Below, piece after piece: positions 7,700 through 15,783 of a stretch of 64,000 nucleotides of DNA. The notes beneath the pieces are model-generated. The model worked only from the letters and a program-made list of their open reading frames with translations, was not told the DNA's origin and did no database searches. The first letter of the stretch is position 1; the number at the start of each line of letters is the position of its first letter. The stretch spans positions 62,001-126,000 of the forward strand of contig NZ_JAHKRM010000010.1 of assembly GCF_019396345.1 (NCBI RefSeq). The letters are read 5' to 3'. Origin of the DNA: Nonomuraea guangzhouensis. GTDB lineage: Bacteria > Actinomycetota > Actinomycetes > Streptosporangiales > Streptosporangiaceae. The position numbers and the translations under genes are program-made.

Positions 7700-9802
7700 A
7701 TGCGCGAAGTCTGGCCGGGAGAGCCCTATCCACTTGGCGGCACCTGGGACGGCGTGGGCACCAGTTTTGCGGTGTTCTCCGAGGTGGCCGAGCGAGTTGA
7801 GCTATGCCTTTTTCACGATGACGGCTCCGAAGAACGGGTGGATCTGCCGGAAGTCGATGGATTCGTCTGGCATGGCTACCTGCCGGGCATCGCGCCAGGA
7901 CAACGTTATGGATATCGGGTGCACGGCCCGTACGAGCCGTCGCAGGGGCACCGGTGCAATCCGGCGAAACTGCTCCTCGATCCCTATGCCAAGGCGATCG
8001 ACGGTGATCTGACGTGGAATGAGGCATTGTTCCCGTATCACTTCACCGACCCGACCCGGCTCAACACGGCCGACAGCGCCCCCTTTATGCCGAAAAATGT
8101 GGTCGTCAACCCGTTCTTCGAGTGGGGAAACGACCGGCCGCCGCACATCCCGTACCACGAGACCGTGATCTACGAGGCCCACGTGCGGGGGCTCACCATG
8201 CGCCACCCGGCGGTGCCTGAGGAGCAGCGCGGCACGTACGCGGGCGTGGGGCACCCGGCGATCATCGACCACCTGCTCTCGCTCGGCGTGACGGCGGTCG
8301 AGCTGATGCCGGTGCACCACTACATGCCCGAGCACTTCCTGGTGGCGCGGGGGCTGACCAACTACTGGGGCTACAACACGATGGCCTACCTGGCCCCCCA
8401 CGGCCGCTACAGCAGCTCGGGCACGCGGGGCGAGCAGGTGCTGGAGTTCAAGGCCATGGTGCGGGCGCTGCACGAGGCGGGCATCGAGGTCATCCTCGAC
8501 GTGGTCTACAACCACACGGCCGAGGGCGACCACATGGGGCCCACACTGGGGTTCAGGGGGATCGACAACGCGGCCTACTACCGGCTGCACGACGGTGACC
8601 GCCGCTACTACCTCGACTACACCGGCTGCGGCAACTCGCTGAACGTCCGGTCGCCGCACGCGCTCCAGCTCATCATGGACTCGCTGCGTTACTGGGTGCT
8701 GGAGATGCACGTCGACGGGTTCCGGTTCGACCTGGCGGCGGCGCTGGCGCGGGAGCTGCACGACGTCGACCGGCTGAGCGCCTTCTTCGACCTGATCCAG
8801 CAGGATCCGGTGATCTCGCAGGTCAAACTGATCGCGGAGCCGTGGGATGTCGGCCCCGGCGGCTACCAAGTCGGAAATTTCCCGCCTTTGTGGACGGAGT
8901 GGAACGGGAAATATCGCGACATAGTGCGAGATTTCTGGCGGGGCACGCACTCGGCGCTGCCCGAGTTCGCCTCCCGCCTGACCGGCTCCGCCGACCTCTA
9001 CGCCTCCTCCGGCCGCCGGCCCGTCGCCTCCATCAACTTCGTGACCTGCCACGACGGCTTCACCCTCACGGACCTGGTGTCGTACGACCGCAAGCACAAC
9101 GAGGCCAACAGCGAGAACAACCGCGACGGCACCGACGACAACCGCTCCTGGAACTGCGGCGCCGAGGGGCCCGTCGAGGACCCCGAGATCGTCCGGCTCC
9201 GCCTCCGCCAGCGCCGCAACTTCCTGACGACGCTGTTCCTGTCACAAGGCGTGCCGATGCTCTCCCATGGGGACGAGCTGGGCCGCACGCAGCGGGGCAA
9301 CAACAACGGCTACTGCCAGGACAACGAGCTCGCCTGGATCGACTGGTCGCAGCTCCACACCGAGTCGGAGATGCTGGACTTCGTCCGTGAGCTGTCGCGG
9401 CTGCGGCGCGAGCACCCGGTCTTCCAGCGCCGCCGCTTCTTCCACGGGCGCCACCCGGATGACGGCAAGCGCGACCTGGTGTGGCTCACGCCCGGCGGCA
9501 CGGAGATGACGGCCGGCGACTGGCACATCGGCTACGCCAAGTCGCTGATGGTCTACCTCAACGGCGAGGCGATCACCGAGCCGGGGACGCGCGGCGAACG
9601 GATCGTGGACGACTCCTTCCTGCTGCTGATCAACGCCCACCATGAGGACATGACGTTCACCTTGCCGGGCGCGGAGTTCGGCGACCACTGGCTGCCCATC
9701 CTCAACACCGACGACAAGGGCGTCAGCGATGGCGAGCGTCCGTTCTCCGCTGAGGTGCTTGTGACCTCCCGCAGCATGCAGGTGCTTCATCGGCCGCGCT
9801 GA
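7700..9802 (+). CDS. glgX: Glycogen debranching enzyme GlgX
   Basis: 700 aa from ATG 7700; GTG 7682 in frame is an alternative. It is a GH13 enzyme that hydrolyses alpha-1,6 branch points of glycogen or limit dextrins. The N-terminal CBM48 region is VWPGEPYPLGGTWDGVGT. The catalytic barrel shows the GH13 regions in order: DVVYNHTAEG, DGFRFDLAAAL (nucleophile Asp), IAEPWDVG (acid/base Glu) and FVTCHDGFTL. SENNRDGTDDNRSWNCG is typical of GlgX/TreX. GACAAT at 7685-7690 may be the -10 of a leaderless transcript. It stands alone with no other glg gene beside it; a copy of the dispersed repeat begins 16 bp after the stop. Confidence 0.96.
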   Translation: MREVWPGEPYPLGGTWDGVGTSFAVFSEVAERVELCLFHDDGSEERVDLPEVDGFVWHGYLPGIAPGQRYGYRVHGPYEPSQGHRCNPAKLLLDPYAKAIDGDLTWNEALFPYHFTDPTRLNTADSAPFMPKNVVVNPFFEWGNDRPPHIPYHETVIYEAHVRGLTMRHPAVPEEQRGTYAGVGHPAIIDHLLSLGVTAVELMPVHHYMPEHFLVARGLTNYWGYNTMAYLAPHGRYSSSGTRGEQVLEFKAMVRALHEAGIEVILDVVYNHTAEGDHMGPTLGFRGIDNAAYYRLHDGDRRYYLDYTGCGNSLNVRSPHALQLIMDSLRYWVLEMHVDGFRFDLAAALARELHDVDRLSAFFDLIQQDPVISQVKLIAEPWDVGPGGYQVGNFPPLWTEWNGKYRDIVRDFWRGTHSALPEFASRLTGSADLYASSGRRPVASINFVTCHDGFTLTDLVSYDRKHNEANSENNRDGTDDNRSWNCGAEGPVEDPEIVRLRLRQRRNFLTTLFLSQGVPMLSHGDELGRTQRGNNNGYCQDNELAWIDWSQLHTESEMLDFVRELSRLRREHPVFQRRRFFHGRHPDDGKRDLVWLTPGGTEMTAGDWHIGYAKSLMVYLNGEAITEPGTRGERIVDDSFLLLINAHHEDMTFTLPGAEFGDHWLPILNTDDKGVSDGERPFSAEVLVTSRSMQVLHRPR

Positions 9803-9817
9803 GTACGAACATTCTGG

Positions 9818-9918
9818 TTTTACGGCCGGCACGGTGGGCCCCACCCGCCATACGTGGTCGGCCTCTGTCCAGGGGGACGCTCCTGCGGTTCACGTGGCTG
9901 GGCGCCGTGACGAGACGG
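9818..9918. repeat. Dispersed structured repeat, copy A
   Basis: About 100 bp just after glgX: TTTTACGGC, the palindromic core GGTGGGCCCCACC (9833-9845), then CTGTCCAGGG, ACGCTCCT, GGCTGGGCGCCGTGACG. The same ordered blocks recur at 37342-37452 and, inverted, at 38235-38350. Identity between copies is high in these blocks and falls between them, which suggests conserved structure. The two short hairpins (around GGGCCC and around CTCC/GGAG) are the clearest elements. Reading towards lower coordinates, all three copies end in an A-rich tract. Confidence 0.75.
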
Positions 9919-9925
9919 TGAGACC

Positions 9926-10150
9926 GGGGCCTTCCCGGTCCGCCTGCCTCACGGGCCGGTAGACGTTCAGGGGCGGCGGGCCTTCCCGGTCCGCCTGCCT
10001 CACGCGCCTGGAGACGCTCAGGGGCGGCGGGCCTTCCCGGTCCGCCTGCCTCACGCGCCGGGAGACGTTCGGACGGGCGAGCGTGCTCACGGCGAGCCGG
10101 CCTTTGCGGCTCGGCCGCCCCATCCCGGCCGGTAACCGTTCAGAGGTGGC
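9926..10150. repeat. 51-bp tandem repeat array reaching the 3' end of the membrane-protein gene
   Basis: Three units with a 51-bp period: CCTTCCCGGTCCGCCTGCCT begins at 9930, 9981 and 10032. Each continues with CACGCGCC, GGAGACG and TCAGGGGCGGC. A fourth, diverged unit runs from about 10083 to 10150 and includes the stop codon region of the gene on the minus strand (10140). There is no gene in 9803-10139; this array and copy A of the dispersed repeat fill it. Confidence 0.85.
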
Positions 10151-10544
10151 CGGCCAGGCTTGCGGTGAGTAGGACCAGGACGAAGGTCGCCACGCCTGCC
10201 AGGCCATGCAGGAGCACCGCCAGGAGGGGGAAGCGGCGTTCGGCGCCTCGGGCGTGGCGGCCTGTGCCCAGCCAGCGGGTGAACATCGTGAAGCCCAGCA
10301 GGGCCGCCACCGCCAGCACCCCGAACGCCGTCCAGGCCAGCAGGCGGCTGCCCGTGATCAGGAAGGCCATCCAGCAGGTCAGCGCCGACAGCGCCAGCAC
10401 CGGGTGAGAGAAGATCAGCGTCACCGGGAAGCGCGTGACCTTCGCCGCCTGTTGCCGCAGGCCGCCGCCCGACAGCCAGAGGTAGAGCAGGTAGATCCCC
10501 ACGAGCGCGGTGAACAGCCATGTCACGGCAGTGATCAGCCCCAT
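10140..10544 (-). CDS. Four-helix integral membrane protein of unknown function
   Basis: 134 aa from ATG 10544, preceded on the coding strand by GGGAGG about 7 bases away; the ATG at 10589 has no such site. Four hydrophobic segments are visible: LITAVTWLFTALVGIYLLYLW, then HPVLALSALTCWMAFLI, WTAFGVLAVAALLGFTMF and LLAVLLHGLAGVATFVLVLL. Arg/Lys-rich loops between them suggest both ends are cytoplasmic. No catalytic motif. Small four-helix proteins of this kind are common in actinobacteria without assigned roles. The 3' end continues into the tandem repeat array. It is divergent from the pyrimidine reductase gene. Confidence 0.75.
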   Translation of the reverse strand: MGLITAVTWLFTALVGIYLLYLWLSGGGLRQQAAKVTRFPVTLIFSHPVLALSALTCWMAFLITGSRLLAWTAFGVLAVAALLGFTMFTRWLGTGRHARGAERRFPLLAVLLHGLAGVATFVLVLLTASLAGHL

Positions 10545-10711
10545 TGGGCCTCCCTCGCGTGCCCGATCCCCAAGTGCCCCGATCCCCATGTACCTGCCGC
10601 CACGTTATGCGCATCACGCTACGTGCGTCCCTCGATACAGCAAAGTGCTATCTCTGCTGTCGAAGGCCCCTACATCGGCTCGTTGTCGGAGGCGTGTGCC
10701 AAGGTGGAGGA

Positions 10712-11434
10712 GTGCGTCGCATCCATCCCGACATTCAAGACGAGCCAGACATCGAGCAGGCTTATGCCTATCCCGTGGGGCAGCCATGGCTGCGCCTCAA
10801 CATGGTCGCCAGCACCGACGGGGCCGCCTGGCTGAAGGGGCTGTCGGGCGGGCTGTCCAGCGAGGGCGACCGGCGGATCTTCCGGGTCCTGCGCGGGATG
10901 TCCGACGTGGTCATGGCGGGCGCCGCGACCGTGCGCACCGAGGGCTACGGGGCGGTCAAGCCGCGCGAATCATGGCGGACGCTGCGGGAGGGCAGGCCGC
11001 CGGCCCCGCCGCTCGCGGTGGTCACCCGCCGGCTCGACCTCGATCTGGGCAGCCCGCTGTTCGTCGGGGCCGCCAGCCGGACGATCGTCATCACCTGCGA
11101 GGCCGCGCCCGCCGAGCGCCGCGCCGACGCTTCCCGGGTGGCCGACGTCGTGGTTGCGGGCGGCGACGCGGTCGACATGTCGGTGGCGGTGCGCGAGCTG
11201 CACGAGCGCGGTCTGACGCGGATCCTGTGCGAGGGCGGCCCCCGGCTCAACGGGCAGCTCGCGGCGGCCGACCTGATCGACGAGCTCTGCCTGTCGATCA
11301 GCCCGCTGCTGGTCGGGGGCGGGGCCGCGCGGATTCTGAACGGCGAGGCATCACAGGTCGAGCTGCGGCTCAGCCAGGTGCTGGAGGAGGAGGGGGTCCT
11401 CTTCTGCAAGTACACGAGGGAGTCAACGACATGA
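10712..11434 (+). CDS. RibD C-terminal-type reductase (pyrimidine reductase family)
   Basis: 240 aa from GTG 10712 with AAGG 7 bases upstream. The fold is that of the riboflavin-pathway 5-amino-6-(5-phosphoribosylamino)uracil reductase, a dihydrofolate-reductase relative using NADPH: LRLNMVASTDGAAW near the N-terminus, VVMAGAATVRTEGYG, the turn ILCEGGPRLNGQL, and DELCLSISPLLVGGG. The deaminase half of RibD is absent, so it is a stand-alone reductase, as often found in actinobacteria outside rib operons. Its stop overlaps the ligase start (ATGA), so the two genes are co-translated; the functional link to DNA ligation is not obvious. Confidence 0.9.
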   Translation: MRRIHPDIQDEPDIEQAYAYPVGQPWLRLNMVASTDGAAWLKGLSGGLSSEGDRRIFRVLRGMSDVVMAGAATVRTEGYGAVKPRESWRTLREGRPPAPPLAVVTRRLDLDLGSPLFVGAASRTIVITCEAAPAERRADASRVADVVVAGGDAVDMSVAVRELHERGLTRILCEGGPRLNGQLAAADLIDELCLSISPLLVGGGAARILNGEASQVELRLSQVLEEEGVLFCKYTRESTT

Positions 11435-12603
11435 CCGAGCCCACCCAGCCGCCCGTCGAGGCCGACATCCCGGTTCCGGTCGCCGAAGAGCCGGAGCCGG
11501 TGCCCAATCTGCCGGTCCGGCCGCCTGTGGCGCCGATGCTGGCCAAGCCGGTCAAGAAGATGCCCGAGCAGGACGGCACGCTGTTCTACGAGCCGAAGTG
11601 GGACGGGTTCCGGTGCATCGTGTTCCGCGACGGTGACGAGGTCTATCTGGGCAGCCGCAACGAGCGGCCGTTCACCCGCTACTTCCCCGAGCTGGTCGAG
11701 GCGGTCAGGGCGGAGTTGCCGGACAGGTGCGTGGTCGACGGCGAGATCGTGCTGCCGCAGGGCTCACAACTCGACTTCGACGCGCTGCAGCAGCGCATCC
11801 ATCCGGCGGCGTCGCGGGTCACGATGCTGTCCGAGCGGACTCCCGCGTCGTTCGTGGCGTTCGACCTGCTGGCGCTGGGCGACGAGTCGCTGATGGAGGC
11901 GCCGTTCAGCGAGCGGCGGGCCCGGCTGGAGCAGATCTTCCCGGAGAAGGGCAGGTCCATCCGGCTGACGCCGGTCACGACCATCACCGAGCAGGCGTCC
12001 GAATGGTTTGAGATGTTCGAGGGCGCGGGACTCGACGGCATCATCGTCAAGCCCGGCGACCAGCCGTACATCCCGGACAAGCGCACGATGCTCAAGGTCA
12101 AGCATGAGCGCACCGCCGACGTGGTGGTGGCCGGTTACCGGGAGCACAAGACGGGGCCGATCGTGGGCTCGATCCTGCTCGGCCTCTACGGCGACGACGG
12201 CCGGCTGCATCATGTGGGCGTGGCGGCGTCGTTCCCGATGGCGCGCCGGGCCGAGCTGGTCGAGGAGCTCAAGCCGTACATCGCCGAGCTGGGCGAGCAT
12301 CCGTGGGGCCACTGGGCCGAGCAGGCGGCGGCCACCGTCGGGCAGCCGGCGGCCGGGCCCGCGACGGGCGGGCAGCGGGTGCCGGGCGCGGTGTCGCGCT
12401 GGAACGCCAAGAAGGACCTGTCGTTCATCCCGCTCCGGCCGGAGCTGGTGATCGAGGTGGCCTATGACCAGATGGAGGGCGATCGGTTCCGGCATACCGC
12501 GCAGTGGCGGCGGTGGCGGCCGGACCGCACGCCAGAATCGTGCACGTACGAGCAGTTGGAGAGACCGGTCTCGTACAACCTCGACGACATCCTTGCTCGA
12601 TAG
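11431..12603 (+). CDS. ligC: ATP-dependent DNA ligase (LigC type)
   Basis: 390 aa. The start at 11431 overlaps the previous stop and has GAGGGAG upstream. A proline/glutamate-rich leader of about 40 residues precedes the adenylation domain. The nucleotidyl-transfer motif is EPKWDGFR (K-x-D-G, the adenylated lysine), followed by GSRNERPFTRYFPE, DGEIVLP, GLDGIIVKPGD and MLKVKHERTADVVV. The C-terminal half is an OB-fold with the RWNAKKDLSFIPLRPELVIEV region. It seals nicks using ATP. LigC works beside LigD in actinobacterial repair, including base-excision repair; a stand-alone LigD polymerase domain lies at 36321-37319. Confidence 0.93.
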   Translation: MTEPTQPPVEADIPVPVAEEPEPVPNLPVRPPVAPMLAKPVKKMPEQDGTLFYEPKWDGFRCIVFRDGDEVYLGSRNERPFTRYFPELVEAVRAELPDRCVVDGEIVLPQGSQLDFDALQQRIHPAASRVTMLSERTPASFVAFDLLALGDESLMEAPFSERRARLEQIFPEKGRSIRLTPVTTITEQASEWFEMFEGAGLDGIIVKPGDQPYIPDKRTMLKVKHERTADVVVAGYREHKTGPIVGSILLGLYGDDGRLHHVGVAASFPMARRAELVEELKPYIAELGEHPWGHWAEQAAATVGQPAAGPATGGQRVPGAVSRWNAKKDLSFIPLRPELVIEVAYDQMEGDRFRHTAQWRRWRPDRTPESCTYEQLERPVSYNLDDILAR

Positions 12604-12629
12604 CCCCTTAACCCGTTATATCTCGACAT

Positions 12630-12974
12630 ATGAGTACCGGTGATGAGTTACGGGCGGCGGTGGGCGCCCGTCGCGATCTTGGGCCCGATTATGAGGACGC
12701 GATAGTCGAATCCTTCCTCGAGAAGATGGGGCAGGAGGTCGACCGGCGAGTCGACGAACGGCTCGCCGCTCTGGGGCCCAAGGGGAAGAACAAGGACGTT
12801 GCCAAGCGGCAGGGGCCGAGCGACGGTCAGCGGCTGGCGCTGGCGATCGTGTCGCTCGCCCTGGGCACCGTCGTGACTCTGGCCGTGATCTTCGGCGGCA
12901 AGGAGATGTGGGTCATCGCACCGATCTGGATCGGGGTCGTCATGCTCAACGGGATCTTCGGCAACCGTAACTGA
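12630..12974 (+). CDS. Small protein with coiled N-terminus and two membrane helices
   Basis: 114 aa. Residues 1-60 are charged and helical (EDAIVESFLEKMGQEVDRRVDERL), followed by a Lys-rich linker and two hydrophobic segments, LALAIVSLALGTVVTLAVIF and MWVIAPIWIGVVMLNGIFG. The topology suggests a cytoplasmic N-terminus anchored by a hairpin of helices. No Shine-Dalgarno sequence lies before ATG 12630; the AT-rich TTATATC at 12616-12622 suits a leaderless transcript. Similar small proteins are widespread in Streptosporangiales and Streptomyces without assigned function. The stop is followed directly by a degenerate repeat array. Confidence 0.78.
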   Translation: MSTGDELRAAVGARRDLGPDYEDAIVESFLEKMGQEVDRRVDERLAALGPKGKNKDVAKRQGPSDGQRLALAIVSLALGTVVTLAVIFGGKEMWVIAPIWIGVVMLNGIFGNRN

Positions 12975-13002
12975 CCGCGACACCCACCGCCGGAGCGGGA
13001 AC

Positions 13003-13205
13003 GCCAGATCAGCCGGAGTCAGGCGAGCCAGATCGGCTGGGGTCGAGCCGAGCCGGGGCCGCTCGGTCGGCCCGGCCGGGTCAGGCGAGCCGATCCGCGC
13101 GGTCAAGCCCAGCCGGGATCAGGCGAGCCAGATCAGCTGGGCTCAAGGCGAGCCGGATCCGCCCGGTCAGGCCCGGTCGGGTCAGGCGAGCCAGATCAGG
13201 CCGGC
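13003..13205. repeat. Degenerate tandem array built from the 3' end of pgeF
   Basis: Six units of about 24 or 36 bp start GCC(A/G)GATC or GCCGG and end TCAGGCGA. The 16-bp block TCAGGCGAGCCAGATC appears at the pgeF stop codon (13182) and again near 13017 and 13123, with variants near 13079, 13144 and 13161. On the coding strand this block spells the last codons of pgeF (I-W-L-A-stop), so the array seems to have grown by copying the gene end downstream. Confidence 0.8.
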
Positions 13206-13889
13206 GAAGCGGCCGCCTGGCTGTTCGCGGCGGTGGGAGTAGAGCTCCTGGGACTCGATCGTGCACCGGGCGTCGTGCCGTACGTCGGCGACGCCCGCTG
13301 TGCGCAACTGGGCCTCGATGCCTGCCCGGAGGTCCAGTGCGGGTGTGTCCCATGAGGTGGTCGACCAGGTCGCCGGCACCCGGGACGCGACCCGTTCGCG
13401 CAGCTCGGCGGGCACCTCATAGCAGCGGCCGCACGCTCCGGGCCCGATCAGTGCCACCATCCGCCCGGGCGCCGCGCCCTTGGCCGTCATCGCCTCGACC
13501 AGGGCGGTGGCGATGGCCGCTTCGGTGCCGGGACGGCCGGAGTGGGCGGCGGCGACCATGCCCGCGACCGGGTCGGCGACGAGCACGGCCGGGCAGTCGG
13601 CGCCGAGTGAGGCGAGCGCCAGCCGGGGCTCGGTGGTGAAGACGCCGTCGAGCGGTGGCGCGTCGTCGCCGAACGGTTCGCTGACGTACGCTACGTCGGC
13701 GCTGTGGACCTGCCGCATGAACACGACGGCCCGCACACCCAGCTCGGCCGCGACACCCGCCCGGTTGGCGCGCACCGCGTCGGGGTCGTCGCCGACGAGG
13801 CCGCCGAGATTGCGCGACGCGTACGGCGGAGCGCTCACTCCCCCGTGGCGGTCGGTGATGGTGACGTGCACTCCGGGGGCGAGCTCCAT
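13182..13889 (-). CDS. pgeF: Peptidoglycan editing factor PgeF (YlmD/YfiH, multicopper-oxidase-like fold)
   Basis: 235 aa from ATG 13889; an open frame extends much further upstream but has no coding character there. PgeF proteins act on mis-incorporated L-Ser in muropeptides and were once called laccase-domain proteins. The metal/catalytic residues are in GADCPAVLVADP (Cys), MVAAAHSGRPG (His) and the N-terminal VFMRQVHSADV (His). IGPGACGRCYEVP and the C-terminal SHRREQPGGRFAGLIW complete the family pattern. In many actinobacteria it follows ftsZ; here it stands apart, with the last 16 bp echoed in the array that follows. Confidence 0.92.
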   Translation of the reverse strand: MELAPGVHVTITDRHGGVSAPPYASRNLGGLVGDDPDAVRANRAGVAAELGVRAVVFMRQVHSADVAYVSEPFGDDAPPLDGVFTTEPRLALASLGADCPAVLVADPVAGMVAAAHSGRPGTEAAIATALVEAMTAKGAAPGRMVALIGPGACGRCYEVPAELRERVASRVPATWSTTSWDTPALDLRAGIEAQLRTAGVADVRHDARCTIESQELYSHRREQPGGRFAGLIWLA

Positions 13890-14040
13890 GCCTCCGATTT
13901 TAGGGCCGCCCGCCATCCTGCCCGCCCTGGGGATGGGCGGGGGCCCACTGGTCCCGGGTCCCGGGTAGCGGGTAGCGGGTAGCGGGCCCCGGGCTGGCTG
14001 GTCCACGCACCCTGGCCGCGCCTGCGGATGGCTCCATCCT

Positions 14041-14125
14041 GCCTCGCGCCTCGCCGTGCCTCGCGCCTCGCCGTGCCTCGCGCCTCGCCGTGCCTCGCGC
14101 CTCGCCGTGCCTCGCGCCTCGCCGT
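14041..14125. repeat. Five perfect copies of a 17-bp tandem repeat
   Basis: GCCTCGCGCCTCGCCGT is repeated exactly five times head to tail (14041, 14058, 14075, 14092, 14109), with a partial diverged copy on the right (GCCTTGTGCC at 14126). It lies in the 269-bp gap between pgeF and the GntR gene, downstream of the GntR stop. A shorter run of GGGTAGC repeats is at 13966-13985. Perfect identity means recent expansion; copy number may vary between strains. Confidence 0.95.
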
Positions 14126-14158
14126 GCCTTGTGCCTTTTGTTCTGCCTGGTGTGGGCT

Positions 14159-14914
14159 CTAGCTGGTGGCGCGCCAGGACAGGGACAGGCCGGTGGCGGC
14201 GCGTTCGGTGCGGATCTCCATCATGGTGCCCAGGATGGTGGCATGGTCGGACACCACGGGAACGGCGTCGGGCGTATAGGTGATCCGGGTGCTGACGAGT
14301 ACAGGGCTGCCCTCGGGCTCGTGGAGGCGGCGGGCGGCGGCAGGGTCGAGCAGGCCGGGCCGGACCACTTCGGACGCCCGGGCGACCGCCACTCCCGCGT
14401 CGGCGAGGGCCGTGTAGAGGGAGACGGCCGTGAAGTCGCGGTCGCGGATCTGGTCGGCCACCGGCCGGCGGACCCAGGACACCTGGTGAACGGCGGGACG
14501 GCCGGCGAACTCGCGGACCCGCTCCAGCCGCAGGGCGGTGTCGCCGGGCCGCAGCCGCAGCTCCGCGGCGATCGGGGCCGGGGCCCGGCGCATCGTCCGC
14601 CCGGCCACCACGGTGCGCACGTCGTGGCCCTGTTCGCGCAGATCGTCGGCCAGGCTGCGGAGCGAGCCGAGCTGGTACGCCAGGTGGGGCGGGGCCACAT
14701 ACGTGCCCCTGCCGGGCCGCTGCACGATCAGCTTCTCGTCGCTGAGCTCCCGCAGCGCCTGGCGCAGCGTCATGAGGGTCACCCCGTAGGAGGCGCTCAG
14801 CTCCCGCTGCGGGGGCAGGGCCTCGCCGGGGGCGTAGTGTCCCGACCGGATCTTCGCGGCGAGGTCGGCGGCGATGGCGCGGTATCTCGCCTCGTACCCG
14901 GCGTCGGGGGTCAT
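14159..14914 (-). CDS. GntR/HutC-family (UTRA) transcriptional regulator
   Basis: 251 aa. The winged-helix domain spans residues 5-75: RYRAIAADLAAKIRSGHYAPG, the P-P-Q-R-E-L turn, LMTLRQALRELSDEKLIVQ and RPGRGTYVAPP. The remainder is a UTRA ligand-binding domain (TALRLERVREFAGRP, SLYTALADAGVAV, STRITYTPDAVPV). ATG 14914 overlaps the trpA stop (ATGA), so it is the third gene of a trpB-trpA-gntR operon. HutC-type proteins bind GT-N-TA-N-AC-like sites; two direct repeats of GTTCTATAAC in front of trpB (16948-16977) match that, so autoregulation of the operon is likely (inference). The effector is unknown. Confidence 0.9.
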   Translation of the reverse strand: MTPDAGYEARYRAIAADLAAKIRSGHYAPGEALPPQRELSASYGVTLMTLRQALRELSDEKLIVQRPGRGTYVAPPHLAYQLGSLRSLADDLREQGHDVRTVVAGRTMRRAPAPIAAELRLRPGDTALRLERVREFAGRPAVHQVSWVRRPVADQIRDRDFTAVSLYTALADAGVAVARASEVVRPGLLDPAAARRLHEPEGSPVLVSTRITYTPDAVPVVSDHATILGTMMEIRTERAATGLSLSWRATS

Positions 14915-15726
14915 CGTGGTCGGTCACACTCCTGGTCGAGGGCTTGCCGCAGGGTCGCGAGGAAGGCCCGCAGGTCGTCCGGCCCCGCCCCGTCGAGCAC
15001 CCGCCGCATGACCGCGGCGCCGACCACCACGCCGTCGGCGTGCCGGCGGGCTTCGCGTGCCTGGTCCGGGGTGGAAATGCCAAATCCTAGCAAGACCGGC
15101 CGGTCGGTGCCCCGTCTGATCCGCGCGGTGAGCTCCGCCGCCGAGGCGGCGAGGGCGGTTCGCTCGCCGGTGGTGCCCATCAGCGACACCGCGTAGACGA
15201 ATCCGCGGCTGCGGCGCGAGATCTCCGCCAGCCTCGGCTCCGGCGTCGCCGGCGAGGCCAGCAGGGCCAGCTCGATCCCGGCGGTGGCGGCCACCTCCGT
15301 CAGCTCGTCCGCCTCGTGCACCGGCAGGTCGGGCACGATCAGACCGCTGACGCCGGCCCGGCGCAGCGCGGCGCAGAACGCCTCGCCCCCGTCGTGCAGC
15401 ACCAGGTTGTAGTAGGTGCTGACGACCAACGGCACGCCCAGGTCCGGGATCCCGGCCAGGTCGGCGAGGATCCGGCGGGTGCTCGCCCCTCGGGCCAGCG
15501 CCGTCTCACTGGCCTGCTGAATGGTGACGCCGTCCAGCGTGGGGTCGGAGAAGGGCAGGCCGAGCTCGATCGCGTCCGCGCCGGCGGCGGCGAACGCCCG
15601 CAGGTAGTCCGTCCAGCCGGGCGTGATCCCCCCGGTGACGTACGGCATGAGCAGGCCGCGGCCCGTGTCGCGGCGGGCACGCAGGTGGCGTTCGACCACG
15701 CCCGGGGTCAGGGTGGGGGTCGTCAT
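14911..15726 (-). CDS. trpA: Tryptophan synthase alpha chain
   Basis: 271 aa, normal length. The alpha subunit splits indole-3-glycerol phosphate to indole and glyceraldehyde 3-phosphate and passes indole to TrpB. The catalytic acids are present at the canonical 11-residue spacing: Glu54 in IELGLPFSD and Asp65 in TLDG. LVSTYYNLVLHDG, GLIVPDLPVHEAD and LGFGISTPDQAREA (phosphate site) follow in order. ATG 15726 is preceded by AAGGAG. This start site is a second copy of a duplicated block that also contains the trpB stop (see 15724-15783). There is no trpC or trpE beside it. Confidence 0.95.
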   Translation of the reverse strand: MTTPTLTPGVVERHLRARRDTGRGLLMPYVTGGITPGWTDYLRAFAAAGADAIELGLPFSDPTLDGVTIQQASETALARGASTRRILADLAGIPDLGVPLVVSTYYNLVLHDGGEAFCAALRRAGVSGLIVPDLPVHEADELTEVAATAGIELALLASPATPEPRLAEISRRSRGFVYAVSLMGTTGERTALAASAAELTARIRRGTDRPVLLGFGISTPDQAREARRHADGVVVGAAVMRRVLDGAGPDDLRAFLATLRQALDQECDRPR

Positions 15727-15783
15727 AGCAGCTCCTTCAGCGTGGGGTTCGTCACAGCAGCTCCTTCAGCGTGGAGATGTCCT
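15724..15783 (-). repeat. Tandem duplication at the trpB-trpA junction, creating a 10-codon mini-ORF
   Basis: Two adjacent 29-bp copies share the core CACGCTGAAGGAGCTGCT. The first ends trpB (codons T-L-K-E-L-L-stop). The second repeats the same codons in a mini-ORF, GTG at 15755 to TGA at 15725, encoding MTNPTLKELL. That ORF overlaps the trpB stop as GTGA and the trpA start as ATGA. Each copy supplies an AAGGAG ribosome site. The array therefore gives two consecutive termination-reinitiation events between trpB and trpA. Confidence 0.85.

Noticed and set aside
9926..10150. Could the array be a CRISPR?
   Set aside because: Units are contiguous with no unique spacers, few in number, and no cas gene is in the window.
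13890..15083. An open frame continuing upstream of pgeF would give a protein of over 600 residues.
   Set aside because: The extra part runs opposite to no function, crosses trpA and the GntR gene in another frame and is Arg/Pro-rich; PgeF has a normal start at 13889.
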